This document shows, one piece after another, positions 35,240-42,905 of a DNA stretch of 64,000 nucleotides. Below the pieces are notes generated by a model, which ran no database searches, had not been told where the DNA came from, and saw nothing but the letters and a program-made list of their open reading frames with translations. Both the position numbers and the translations under genes were made by a program. This DNA comes from Ornithinimicrobium pratense (GTDB taxonomy: Bacteria; Actinomycetota; Actinomycetes; Actinomycetales; Dermatophilaceae), in the NCBI RefSeq assembly GCF_008843165.1, contig NZ_CP044427.1, forward strand, positions 3,348,001 through 3,412,000. Direction: 5' to 3'. How positions within the stretch are numbered: the stretch's first letter is position 1; each line of letters starts with the position of its first letter.

Positions 35240-35254
35240 TGCACGAAACGTGCA
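35240..35254. promoter_or_regulatory. Palindrome TGCACG-AAA-CGTGCA just upstream of the -35
   Basis: Perfect 6-bp arms with an AAA centre, ten bases upstream of the -35 of the subtilisin promoter; a candidate binding site for an activator or repressor. Regulator not identified. Confidence 0.5.
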
Positions 35255-35349
35255 CAAACGAGGCAGTTGATGTACAAGACGTCGTCCGGGTCGGTTTCCG
35301 CACCGAGAACGGCCTGCTCAGGCCCCCAACCCCCCGGAGCAGCGATCGA

Positions 35350-36066
35350 CTAAGACGTCCCGCAGGCGTGGGCCTCCAGCGCGGCGAGCCCGGCGAGGTC
35401 ACCCTCACCCAGCTCGCTCTGGCCGTGGTGCCGGGCCGCCATCAGCTGTCCCGACTCCTGCGTGTGACCTAGCCCCAGGACGTGCAGCAGCTCGTGCACC
35501 AGCACGGCCTCCTCGTCCATCCCGCGGAACCAGCCGCGTGGCAGGTCGGTGTCGATGACGACGGTCCCGGTGACCGACCGGGCACCTCCCGGGCCGCTCA
35601 CGTACGAGGGACCGCCGAGACCGGCGACCGGCCCGACCAGGTCCGGCACCTCCTCCTCGCTGGCCCAGCCGAGCAGCACCGGCCCAGGAGGCCGGTCGAA
35701 GAACTGCCTATCGTCGGTCTCGGCCACAACCTCGAAGGTGAAGCTGCTGGCCTCGTTGACGGTGGCGAGCGCGGAGGCGACCAGCTCTGCATACCCCTCC
35801 GGAGCACCCTGGGGGTTGACCTCTACCTCGATGATCGCTTCGCACGCCCAGGTGACGGGCGCCCCGCTCTGGCTGGTGGCGAGGTAGGAATAGCCCTCGC
35901 CGCCGGAGCCGGGGACACCGTCCAGCCGGTCATGGGTGAGCACGGTGCGGCGGACGTCGCCGAAATCGACGACCGGCGAGATGGCGATGACGCTGGTGAT
36001 CACCAGGGCGAGCACGACCATGGTCGCGAGCACGCCCGCGCACCCCGATCTTGCTCGCCCTGCCAC
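35350..36066 (-). CDS. Membrane-anchored metzincin-like metalloprotease, paralogue A
   Basis: A 238-residue protein. One N-terminal transmembrane helix (VLATMVVLALVITSVIAI) is followed by an extracytoplasmic domain ending in the zinc motif HELLHVLGLGH, the HExxHxxGxxH pattern of matrixin-like metzincins. PGSGGEGYSYLATSQSGAPVTWACEAIIEVEVNPQGAPEGY and FTFEVVAETDDRQFF match paralogue B at 38825-39691. GTG at 36066 chosen because the frame upstream is out of character; ATG at about 36021 is an alternative. It starts inside the 3' end region of the flavin reductase gene on the same strand. Substrate unknown. Confidence 0.8.
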   Translation of the reverse strand: MAGRARSGCAGVLATMVVLALVITSVIAISPVVDFGDVRRTVLTHDRLDGVPGSGGEGYSYLATSQSGAPVTWACEAIIEVEVNPQGAPEGYAELVASALATVNEASSFTFEVVAETDDRQFFDRPPGPVLLGWASEEEVPDLVGPVAGLGGPSYVSGPGGARSVTGTVVIDTDLPRGWFRGMDEEAVLVHELLHVLGLGHTQESGQLMAARHHGQSELGEGDLAGLAALEAHACGTS

Positions 36067-36079
36067 GGATCCGGCGCTG

Positions 36080-36736
36080 TCACTGACCGAGGTCGGCCAG
36101 CATGCTCTCAAAGTCGGTGATCTCGGGGTGCACGGCGGTCCCCGAGCGTCTCTGCGGGGTGGCGTGCGGGGCGAAGCCGGCGACCGAGCCGCTCTCGGAC
36201 ACGACCAGGTTCGCCAGCTCGGTGGCCGCGCGGGCGACCCGCCGGCCCAGCTGGTCGCTCTCGCCACCGCCGAAGTCCTCGGTAGCGGCGAACACGCCAG
36301 TCGGCACCACGATCGCGCGCAGGTAGGTGAACACCGGACGCAGGGCGTGGTCGAGGACCAGCGAGTGCCGGGCGGTGCCAGCCGTCGCGGCGATGATCAC
36401 CGGCATCCCGGTCATCGAGTCCGGGTCCAGGACGTCGAGGAACATCTTGAACAGCCCGGAGTAGCTCGCGGTGAAGACCGGGGTGACCGCGATCACGCCG
36501 TCCGCGGCAGAGACGGCGTCCCGGGCGCGCGCCACGGCGGGGGTCGGCATGCCTGCCGTGGTCATGGTGGTAGCCAGGTCCTGCGCCAGCTCCCGCAGCT
36601 CGATGACCTCCACCTGCGCGGCCTCGCCGCGGGCGGACACCTGGGAGGTGACCGCGTCGGCGATCCGGTCGGCGAGCAGCCGGGTGGAGCTGGGCTGGGA
36701 CAGGCCTGCGGTGATGACGACGATCCTGCGGCTCAT
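36080..36736 (-). CDS. NAD(P)H-dependent FMN reductase, CE1759 type
   Basis: A 218-residue flavodoxin-fold reductase (VVITAGLSQPSSTRLLADRIADAV, TPVFTASYSGLFKMFLDVLD, GTARHSLVLDHALRPVFTYLRA). This is the partner family that occurs beside CE1758-type luciferase-like monooxygenases in actinobacteria. It lies 53 bp downstream of such a gene. It would supply reduced FMN to it. ATG at 36736. Confidence 0.88.
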   Translation of the reverse strand: MSRRIVVITAGLSQPSSTRLLADRIADAVTSQVSARGEAAQVEVIELRELAQDLATTMTTAGMPTPAVARARDAVSAADGVIAVTPVFTASYSGLFKMFLDVLDPDSMTGMPVIIAATAGTARHSLVLDHALRPVFTYLRAIVVPTGVFAATEDFGGGESDQLGRRVARAATELANLVVSESGSVAGFAPHATPQRRSGTAVHPEITDFESMLADLGQ

Positions 36737-36788
36737 CGTGTCCTTTCGGGTCTGCTGGGGTGGTCGTGGAGCGGGACAGCCAGGTGGC

Positions 36789-37934
36789 TCAGGCGCTCAC
36801 GCGGGTGGCGGCGCGCTCGGCCGCCGGAACGGCGGGGGCCACCAGGTGGTGCTTGGCCTCCGGGCCGGCCGCGACCAGGGAGGCGTGCGTGGGCGGGTCG
36901 CTGGGGACGTGTGCGGGCCGGCGGGCCTCGAACTGCGTGCGGAGCACGGGCACGACCTCCCGGCCGAGGATCTCCAACTGCTCGAGGACCATCGGCAGGG
37001 GCAACCCTGCGTGGTCCATGAGGAAGAGCTGGCGCTGGTAGTCACCGACCGCGTCGGCGAAGCCCAACGTGCGCTCGATGACCATCTCGGGGGTGCCGAC
37101 GGTCAGCGGCGTGGCGTGGGTGAACTGCTCCAGGCTGGGCCCGTGACCGTAGACGGGGGCGTTGTCGAAGTACGGGCGGAAGACCCTCTTGGCCTGCGCC
37201 TCGGTCTCGGCCATGAACGCCTGCCCACCCAGCCCGACGATCGCCTGGTCGGCGGCGCCGTGGCCGTAGTGCTCGAAGCGTCGGCGGTAGAGCGCCACCA
37301 TCTGGGCGGTGTGCTCCATGTTCCAGAAGATGTTGTTGTGGAAGAACCCGTCCCCGTAGTAGGCGGCCTGCTCGGCGATCTCGGTGGACCGGATCGAGCC
37401 GTGCCAGACGAAGGGCGGGGTCCCGTCAAGGGGGCGCGGGGTGGCGGTGAAGCCCTGCAGTGGGGTGCGGAACTTGCCCTGCCAGTCCACTGCCTCCTCG
37501 CGCCACAGCCGGCGCAGCAGGTGGTAGTTCTCCACGGCCAGCGGGATGCCTTGCCGGATGTCCTTGCCGAACCACGGGTAGACCGGGCCGGTGTTGCCGC
37601 GGCCCATCATCAGGTCGACGCGGCCCTTGGCCACGTGCTGGAGGACGGCGTAGTCCTCCGCGATGCGCACCGGGTCGGTGGTGGTGATCAGGGTGGTGGC
37701 GGTGGACAGGATCAACCGCTCGGTCTGCGCGGCGATGAAGCCCAGGTGGGTGGTGGGCGAGGACACGGTGAACGGCGGGTTGTGGTGCTGCCCGGTCGCG
37801 AAGACGTCGAGGCCGACCTCTTCCGCCTTGAGGGCGATCTGGGTGATCGCGTCGATGCGCTCGCCGTCGGTCGGAGTGCGTCCCGTGGTGGGGTCCGTGG
37901 TCACGTCGCCGACGGTGAAGATCCCGAACTGCAT
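36789..37934 (-). CDS. LLM-class flavin-dependent oxidoreductase, CE1758 type
   Basis: A 381-residue luciferase-like (beta/alpha)8 monooxygenase. MQFGIFTVGDVTTDPTTGRTPTDGERI, ATGQHHNPPFTVSSPTTHLGFIAAQTERLILSTATTLITTTDPVRIAEDYAVLQHVAKGRVDLMMGRGNTGPVYPW is the typical start of this sub-family. It is paired with the FMN reductase downstream. A perfect MarR-like palindrome lies just upstream of the ATG at 37934. Substrate of the pair is not known. Confidence 0.9.
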   Translation of the reverse strand: MQFGIFTVGDVTTDPTTGRTPTDGERIDAITQIALKAEEVGLDVFATGQHHNPPFTVSSPTTHLGFIAAQTERLILSTATTLITTTDPVRIAEDYAVLQHVAKGRVDLMMGRGNTGPVYPWFGKDIRQGIPLAVENYHLLRRLWREEAVDWQGKFRTPLQGFTATPRPLDGTPPFVWHGSIRSTEIAEQAAYYGDGFFHNNIFWNMEHTAQMVALYRRRFEHYGHGAADQAIVGLGGQAFMAETEAQAKRVFRPYFDNAPVYGHGPSLEQFTHATPLTVGTPEMVIERTLGFADAVGDYQRQLFLMDHAGLPLPMVLEQLEILGREVVPVLRTQFEARRPAHVPSDPPTHASLVAAGPEAKHHLVAPAVPAAERAATRVSA

Positions 37935-37956
37935 GGCTGCTCCGGCCTCTCGTAAG

Positions 37957-37974
37957 TAGTTGATGTGTCAACTA
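37957..37974. promoter_or_regulatory. MarR-type palindrome TAGTTGATGTGTCAACTA
   Basis: Perfect 7-bp arms with a 4-base centre, 22 bases upstream of the LLM gene start and facing the CPBP gene. The TTGA/TCAA core is typical of MarR-family operators. No MarR gene lies in the window. Confidence 0.7.
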
Positions 37975-38049
37975 GGCTAACAGGTGGTCGAGCTCCCCTA
38001 TTCCAACCCCTGGTCTGCCGTGGTGTTCCCGACGCGTAGCGTCGACTCC

Positions 38050-38778
38050 ATGTCGTCGTCAGTGCCAGGGCCCGCCCCGACGACCGCCGCGCCAGGCCGT
38101 GTGCGCACCTTTGAGCGGCCCGTCACCCACGCCGACCTGCTGGTCACGCTGGGCGGGTTCATCGCTTCCTCCGCCCTGGGCGGAGTGCTGATCACCGTGC
38201 TCATCCTGGCCGGTGTGGAGCCAGCCGCGGTGGTGACCGGCGGGATCCCGACGACGGTGGCGTTGTGGTTCCTGGCACTTTGGTACGGCCTGCGCGCACG
38301 GGGCTGGACGTGGGCCGACCTCGGCCTGGGTGGGCTGCCGGGCCTGCGCCGGTGGTGGTGGCAGGTCGCGCTGGCCTACCTCGGGGTGGTGCTCCTGGCC
38401 TCTCTGGTGGTCTCCCAGCTGTCGGCGCCCGGCGAGCAGCCGAACGTCATGGAGGGCGGGGTGCAGTTCGGGCCGGTCGCCATCGCGGCCATCTGGGTGG
38501 CCGTCGCCCTGGTCGGCCCCCTCGTCGAGGAGGTCATCTTCCGCAGGATCCTGCTGGGCTGGCTGGAGTCCCGGATCGGTCTGGTCCTGGCTGTGCTGGT
38601 CCAGGCGGTCCTCTTCGCCGTGATGCACGTGGTGCCTGCGGCAATGGTGCTGACCTTCCTCCTGGGCCTGACAGCGGCATTGCTGGCCCGACGGCATCAC
38701 TCGCTGTGGCCGGCCGTGGCGCTGCACACACTGAACAACCTGATCGCCGTCTCGGTGCTCCTCGCGGCCCTGCGCTGA
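38050..38778 (+). CDS. CPBP-family intramembrane metalloprotease
   Basis: A 242-residue membrane protein with about seven helices. The CPBP motifs are present: E160-E161xxxR165 (EEVIFR), FxxxH (LFAVMHV) and HxxxN (HTLNNL). In eukaryotic relatives these motifs process CAAX proteins. Bacterial members act in bacteriocin immunity or unknown processing. ATG at 38050 (MSSSVPGP) chosen; upstream frame is less plausible. Stands alone, divergent from the LLM operon. Confidence 0.88.
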   Translation: MSSSVPGPAPTTAAPGRVRTFERPVTHADLLVTLGGFIASSALGGVLITVLILAGVEPAAVVTGGIPTTVALWFLALWYGLRARGWTWADLGLGGLPGLRRWWWQVALAYLGVVLLASLVVSQLSAPGEQPNVMEGGVQFGPVAIAAIWVAVALVGPLVEEVIFRRILLGWLESRIGLVLAVLVQAVLFAVMHVVPAAMVLTFLLGLTAALLARRHHSLWPAVALHTLNNLIAVSVLLAALR

Positions 38779-38824
38779 GGCTGCCACCGAGCAGCCTGGT
38801 CCGGGACGCACGCGTTCGCACCCC

Positions 38825-39691
38825 TTAGGAGCAGGCTTCGCGCAGGTGGCGCAGACCGGCCAGGTCGCCCGAGCCAAGCTGGGTCTGGCCCAGGCTGACC
38901 GGCTGCATGAGCTCACCGCCGGTGTCCGTGTGGCCCAGGCCGAGCACGTGGGCCAGCTCGTGGATGACGATCGCCTCCGCCACCGGGGTCGGGAGGCCGC
39001 CAAACAGCTCCGAGTCCAGCACCACCATCCCGCCGACGGCGACGCGGGGGCCACCGATCGAGCGTTGGGCGTGCACCGCGCCCCCGAGCCCGGCCGTCGG
39101 CCCACCCAGTGCGGGCACCTCGTCCGCGTCCGCGAAACCGAGCAGCACCGGCCCGGCGCCCCGGTTGACGAAGGTGCGGTCGTCCGTCTCGCCCACCACC
39201 TCGAAGGTGAACCCACTGGCGTCGTTGATGCGCGTCACGGTGGAGGCCACCAGATCGGCATACCCCTCCGGCGCGCCCTGCGGGTTCACCTCCATCGGGA
39301 TCGTGCCCTCGCACGGCCAGGTGACGGGCGAGACCCCGTCCGGCTGGGTCACCGCAAAGGTGTAACCCTCCCCGCCCGAGCCCGGCTCGCCGTCCATGCC
39401 GTCACTGAAGGCCCGGTCGGCCAGGCCGGTGTCGTTCGTCAACCGATCCAGCAGGGAGCGTGCCTCGGGCAGCAGCTGCGGGGCGAAGAGGTAGGCCGAG
39501 ATCGCCCCCATCGCCAGGACCAGCAGCAGCGTCAACAGCCCGGAGCAGCCCCCGGACCTGCGGGCCGGTCGGGGCGCGGCGGCGACGGGTGTGCCCAGGC
39601 CGTAGCGGCGGTCGAGGTCGTCGAGCTCGCGCAGCTGGCGCTCGATCTCGCGGACACGCCTGCGCCTCGCCCGCTCCTCCTGCCAGCTCAC
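38825..39691 (-). CDS. Membrane-anchored metzincin-like metalloprotease, paralogue B
   Basis: A 288-residue protein. An Arg/Glu-rich cytoplasmic coiled segment (EERARRRRVREIERQLRELDDLDRRYG) is followed by one transmembrane helix (GLLTLLLVLAMGAISAYLF). The extracytoplasmic domain ends in HELAHVLGLGH, a zinc HExxHxxGxxH motif. PGSGGEGYTF..VTWPCEGTIPMEVNPQGAPEGYADLVASTVTRIND aligns with paralogue A. GTG at 39691 has AGGA upstream; a GTG six codons earlier is possible. Both paralogues end with a Cys-containing GDLAGLxxL tail. Confidence 0.82.
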   Translation of the reverse strand: MSWQEERARRRRVREIERQLRELDDLDRRYGLGTPVAAAPRPARRSGGCSGLLTLLLVLAMGAISAYLFAPQLLPEARSLLDRLTNDTGLADRAFSDGMDGEPGSGGEGYTFAVTQPDGVSPVTWPCEGTIPMEVNPQGAPEGYADLVASTVTRINDASGFTFEVVGETDDRTFVNRGAGPVLLGFADADEVPALGGPTAGLGGAVHAQRSIGGPRVAVGGMVVLDSELFGGLPTPVAEAIVIHELAHVLGLGHTDTGGELMQPVSLGQTQLGSGDLAGLRHLREACS

Positions 39692-39707
39692 CGCGCCATC
39701 CTGCCGC

Positions 39708-39736
39708 ACCTGGCTGGACGCGCCGTCCAGCCAGGT
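39708..39736 (-). terminator. Perfect 13-bp hairpin downstream of the SDR gene
   Basis: Arms ACCTGGCTGGACG and its exact complement with a 3-base loop, 16 bases after the SDR stop and just before the protease start. Probably terminates the SDR message. Confidence 0.75.
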
Positions 39737-39752
39737 CAGCCGGGCAGGATGG

Positions 39753-40592
39753 TTACCCCAGCAGGTGAGCCATCTGCTTGGCGACCAGGTCGGTGGCCCG
39801 CTGGGGTGCCAGACGCGAGAGCCGGTCCAGCATGGCGGCGTCCCGGCCCACGATCACCCGGTACTGGCCCTTTTTCACCGCGTCCTCGACAATCTTGCGG
39901 GCGGCGTCGCGGGCCGGCATGGTGCGATGCTTGGCGTCCTTGGCGCCATCCTCGACGCCCTGGAGGGCCGCCTCCTCCGGGCTGGTCCTGCCCGGCACGC
40001 GGACCCCGGAGTTGCTGGTGATCTCGGTCTCGATGGCGCCGGGAAAGACGATGGTGACGGCCACGGGGGTCTGGCGCAGCTCGGCGTACAGGCCCTCGGT
40101 GAGCAGCTTGACGGCGGCCTTGCTCGCGCCGTACATCGTCTGGCCCGGCACCGGGGCGAAGCCGCCCATGCTGGAGACGTTGACCAGGCAGGCCTCCGGC
40201 CGCTCGACCAGGTGCGGCAGGAACGCCTTGCTGGTGTGCACCACGCCCCAGAGGTTGACGCCCAGGACCCGCTCCATCTGCTCGTAGGACAGGTCGGCAA
40301 AGGGGACGAACTCCTGGATGATCCCGGCGACGTTGAGCAGCCCGTCGATGTGGCCGTGCGCCTGCAGCACCTGCTCGGGCAGCGACTCGACGGACCGGCG
40401 CTCGGTGATGTCGAGGGTATGCAGCGTGAGCCGCTCCCCCACCCGGACCCGCCGTCCCAGGTCGACGAGAGACTCCTCGCGCAGGTCGACCGCGGCCACC
40501 CGACCACCCCGCCTGAGAAGGTCCAGGACCACCTCCCGCCCGATGCCGTTGCCCGCTCCGGTGACGACGAAGACCTTGTTCTGCACCTGCAT
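39753..40592 (-). CDS. SDR-family oxidoreductase
   Basis: A 279-residue classical SDR. Cofactor motif TGAGNGIG, D in AVDLREE suggests NAD preference, VAG, catalytic S in VSSMGG, Y and K in YGASKAAVK, PGAIETEI. The C-terminal 60 residues resemble larger SDRs acting on lipophilic substrates. ATG at 40592 follows GAGGAG. Substrate unknown. Confidence 0.88.
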   Translation of the reverse strand: MQVQNKVFVVTGAGNGIGREVVLDLLRRGGRVAAVDLREESLVDLGRRVRVGERLTLHTLDITERRSVESLPEQVLQAHGHIDGLLNVAGIIQEFVPFADLSYEQMERVLGVNLWGVVHTSKAFLPHLVERPEACLVNVSSMGGFAPVPGQTMYGASKAAVKLLTEGLYAELRQTPVAVTIVFPGAIETEITSNSGVRVPGRTSPEEAALQGVEDGAKDAKHRTMPARDAARKIVEDAVKKGQYRVIVGRDAAMLDRLSRLAPQRATDLVAKQMAHLLG

Positions 40593-40763
40593 GACCGTGC
40601 TCCTCGTGAGGTGTGTCGGTGGCTCCAGCCTACTACTACGTGCTGTCAGATTCGCCGCCGGCAGGGCCTTCGAGCGGGTCCGCGCGGCCGAACGGCTGCA
40701 CCGTCTGGCGGGTCTGTCCGCACCCCGGCCCCGGGGTCGGCACCATGCTCCAGGGACGGCCAG

Positions 40764-40790
40764 GGGGCCTCGCCGCCGCCGCCGGGCGAG
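40764..40790 (-). terminator. Hairpin downstream of the CDF gene
   Basis: CCTCGCC and GGCGAGG arms around a GCC-rich loop, followed by CACCGC/GCGGTG nearer the stop codon. The 240 bp between the CDF end and the SDR start hold only GC-rich palindromes and no credible ORF. Confidence 0.5.
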
Positions 40791-40835
40791 GTCAAATAGG
40801 ACACCCGGGGTGGCACCGCTCGCGGTGGCCCAGTC

Positions 40836-41825
40836 TCAAGGATGGTGGCCGCGTTCGTGCTCGGCGTGGCCGGGGGGCTCGATCTGGAAGGTGGAGTGCT
40901 CGACGCTGACCTCGAAGTGGGAGGCCACGCACTGCTGCAGAGCGTCGAGCAGCTGCGGGGTGCAGCCGTCGCGCCAGCACTGCTCCTCGACGACGATGTG
41001 GGCGGTCAGGACGGGCAGGCCAGTGCCGATCCGCGAGGCGTGCAGGTCGTGAACGTCCACCACATGCTCCAGCTCCAGCAGGTGGGCCCGGACGTCGTCT
41101 AGGTCCAGCCCTGGCGGGGTGGCCTCGAGCAGCACGCTGCCGGCCTCGCGCAGGATCACCACCGCCCGGGGCATGATCAGCAGCGCGATAAAGATGCCGG
41201 CGACCGCGTCCGCACGGTCCCAGCCGAGGGTGAGGATGAGCACGCTGCTGACGATCACCGCCACCGATCCCAGGGCATCGTTGACGACCTCCAGAAAGGC
41301 GGCCCGCAGGTTGAGGTTGGCCCGGCGCTCTCCGGCGAGCACGGCCAGGGCGACCAGGTTCGCGACCAGGCCCACCGCGCCGAAGACCAGGACCCACTGG
41401 CCGGGGATCTGCGGGGGCGCGGCTGCGAGGAGCCGCCGGGCCCCCTCCACCAGCGCGAAACCTCCCACACCGAGCAGCACGGTGGCCTGGGCACCGGCCG
41501 CCAGCACCTCTACCCGCGCGAATCCCCAGGTCCGGCGAGGGTTTGGCGGACGTTGCATCAAGGTGGCGGCGACGAGGGCCAGAAGCAGCCCCGCGCTGTC
41601 GGTGATGCCGTGCACGGCGTCGACGAGCAGGGCCAGGGAGCCAGTGAGGGCCGCGCCGACGACCTGGGCCAGGACGACCACCAGCGTCAGGGCGAAGGCG
41701 ATTGCCAGGCGCGGCCTGGTCGCGGAGGCGTGGTCGTGACTGTGGTGGCGGGCTGGAGTCTGGCTGCGGCGGGATGCCCGCGTCTGCACCCGCCCCAACC
41801 TCCCGTCCCCCTCGCGCCTCCTCAT
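40836..41825 (-). CDS. Cation diffusion facilitator (CDF) metal efflux protein
   Basis: A 329-residue CDF transporter with six helices from about residue 38. The metal site is in LLVDAVHGITDSAGLLLAL (DxxH..D), repeated in helix 5 (FLEVVNDALGSVAVIVSS). The C-terminal cytoplasmic domain contains VHDLHASRIGTGLPVLTAHIVV. His-rich segments lie at both ends (HHSHDH, HAEHERGHH). ATG 41825 is used; a GTG at 41789 with GGGAGG upstream is an alternative. The CsoR-like palindrome at 41840-41864 suggests metal induction. Exports Zn, Co or similar divalent ions. Confidence 0.88.
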   Translation of the reverse strand: MRRREGDGRLGRVQTRASRRSQTPARHHSHDHASATRPRLAIAFALTLVVVLAQVVGAALTGSLALLVDAVHGITDSAGLLLALVAATLMQRPPNPRRTWGFARVEVLAAGAQATVLLGVGGFALVEGARRLLAAAPPQIPGQWVLVFGAVGLVANLVALAVLAGERRANLNLRAAFLEVVNDALGSVAVIVSSVLILTLGWDRADAVAGIFIALLIMPRAVVILREAGSVLLEATPPGLDLDDVRAHLLELEHVVDVHDLHASRIGTGLPVLTAHIVVEEQCWRDGCTPQLLDALQQCVASHFEVSVEHSTFQIEPPGHAEHERGHHP

Positions 41826-41839
41826 ACCGAACCAGTCTA

Positions 41840-41864
41840 CCGCATACCCCCAAGGGGTATGCGG
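41840..41864. promoter_or_regulatory. CsoR/RcnR-like operator palindrome
   Basis: A perfect palindrome with 11-bp arms (CCGCATACCCC and complement) and a CAA centre. The ATACCCC...GGGGTAT core is characteristic of CsoR/RcnR-type metal-sensor sites. It lies 15 bases upstream of the CDF start and 54 bases upstream of the divergent HEAT gene. No csoR gene in the window. Confidence 0.75.
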
Positions 41865-41917
41865 GATGAGACGCTGAGGGAGCGGACGAGACGGTCCCCC
41901 GACCGGAGAGGAGAGCA

Positions 41918-42712
41918 GTGAGCGCTGAGACTCCGCTTCAGCAGGCCCTGCGCGCCGCGCTGTCCCCCGACCTGCTGGCCCGGCAGTGGGGGGCGCTGCG
42001 GCTGGGCACCCTGGCCGACGCCAGCGTCGCCGGTGACCTGGTGGCGCTGCTGGTGTCCGAGTCTGACCCGTTCGTGCGGGAGACGCTCACCTGGGCCGTG
42101 GTGCGCCAGGCACCCGCCACCGTCCCGCACCTGCTCGCCGCACTGGCGGGACAGGACGAGTCGCGCGGACAGGTGCTGCACGCCCTGGCCAAGATCCAGG
42201 ACCCGCAGAGCGTCCAGCACGCACTACCTCTGGTCCACGACCCCCACCCCGTGGTCGCCGCCAAGGCGTGGTGGATGGTCGGGCGCACGGCCGTCCCCGA
42301 GACCGCCCCGGTCCTGCTGGGCCTGCTCGGCCAACAACAGGATGAGGAGCAGCGCCGCGCCCTGACCAGGGCCCTCGCGCAGATGGGCGAGGTGGCGGTG
42401 CCTGGCCTCGCGGAGGCACTCGGTGCCGAGCACCCGGAGGTACGGCGACACGCCGCCGAGGTGCTCGTGGCGGTCGGCGACCCGGCCGTCGGCGCCCTGG
42501 ACGCGCTGCTCGCCGTCGCCCAGGGTGAGGATCGCGAACTCGTCATGCTCGCGCTGGAGGCGCTCGGCCCGCTCGGGGCACCCGAGGTCGACGAGGTGCT
42601 CCTCCGCCTCCGCGACGGCCACAGCCGCTGGCTGGCGACGGTTGCCGACTGGTTGATCAACGACCGTGCCGAGCGCCGGGCACGGCAGCGCACCCGTGCG
42701 GAGCGCCGCTAG
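41918..42712 (+). CDS. HEAT-repeat protein
   Basis: A 264-residue all-helical protein with about six HEAT/PBS-lyase-type repeats (SDPFVRETLTWAVVRQ, HDPHPVVAAKAWWMVGR, EHPEVRRHAAEVLVAVGDPAV, EDRELVMLALEALGPLGAPEV). Such proteins are protein-binding scaffolds. GTG at 41918 behind GGAGAGGAG. Divergent from the CDF gene and sharing the CsoR-like site, which hints at metal-linked regulation. Confidence 0.82.
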   Translation: MSAETPLQQALRAALSPDLLARQWGALRLGTLADASVAGDLVALLVSESDPFVRETLTWAVVRQAPATVPHLLAALAGQDESRGQVLHALAKIQDPQSVQHALPLVHDPHPVVAAKAWWMVGRTAVPETAPVLLGLLGQQQDEEQRRALTRALAQMGEVAVPGLAEALGAEHPEVRRHAAEVLVAVGDPAVGALDALLAVAQGEDRELVMLALEALGPLGAPEVDEVLLRLRDGHSRWLATVADWLINDRAERRARQRTRAERR

Positions 42713-42761
42713 CCAGCAGGCCCGGGCCGGGCCGTTCGCGGCACCCACTAGGTTCTGCCGG

Positions 42762-42905
42762 GTGGACTTGCTGCTGCTCGGCCTGGCGCTCGGCGCGGGC
42801 GTGGGGGCAACCCCGGGGCGCCTCCTGGTCGCGGCCAGGATGCTCCTGGGCTTCGTCGGCGTCCTGGCGCTGGTGGAGCGCCGGCCGCGGATGGTGGACG
42901 GTTGA
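42762..42905 (+). CDS. Small membrane protein (47 aa), hypothetical
   Basis: A 47-residue ORF from a GTG at 42762 with one or two hydrophobic segments (LLLLGLALGAGVGA and LLVAARMLLGFVGVLALV). It overlaps the ATG of the transporter gene by one base (TGATG), the usual sign of translational coupling. No recognised family; could be a spurious ORF. Confidence 0.4.
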   Translation: MDLLLLGLALGAGVGATPGRLLVAARMLLGFVGVLALVERRPRMVDG

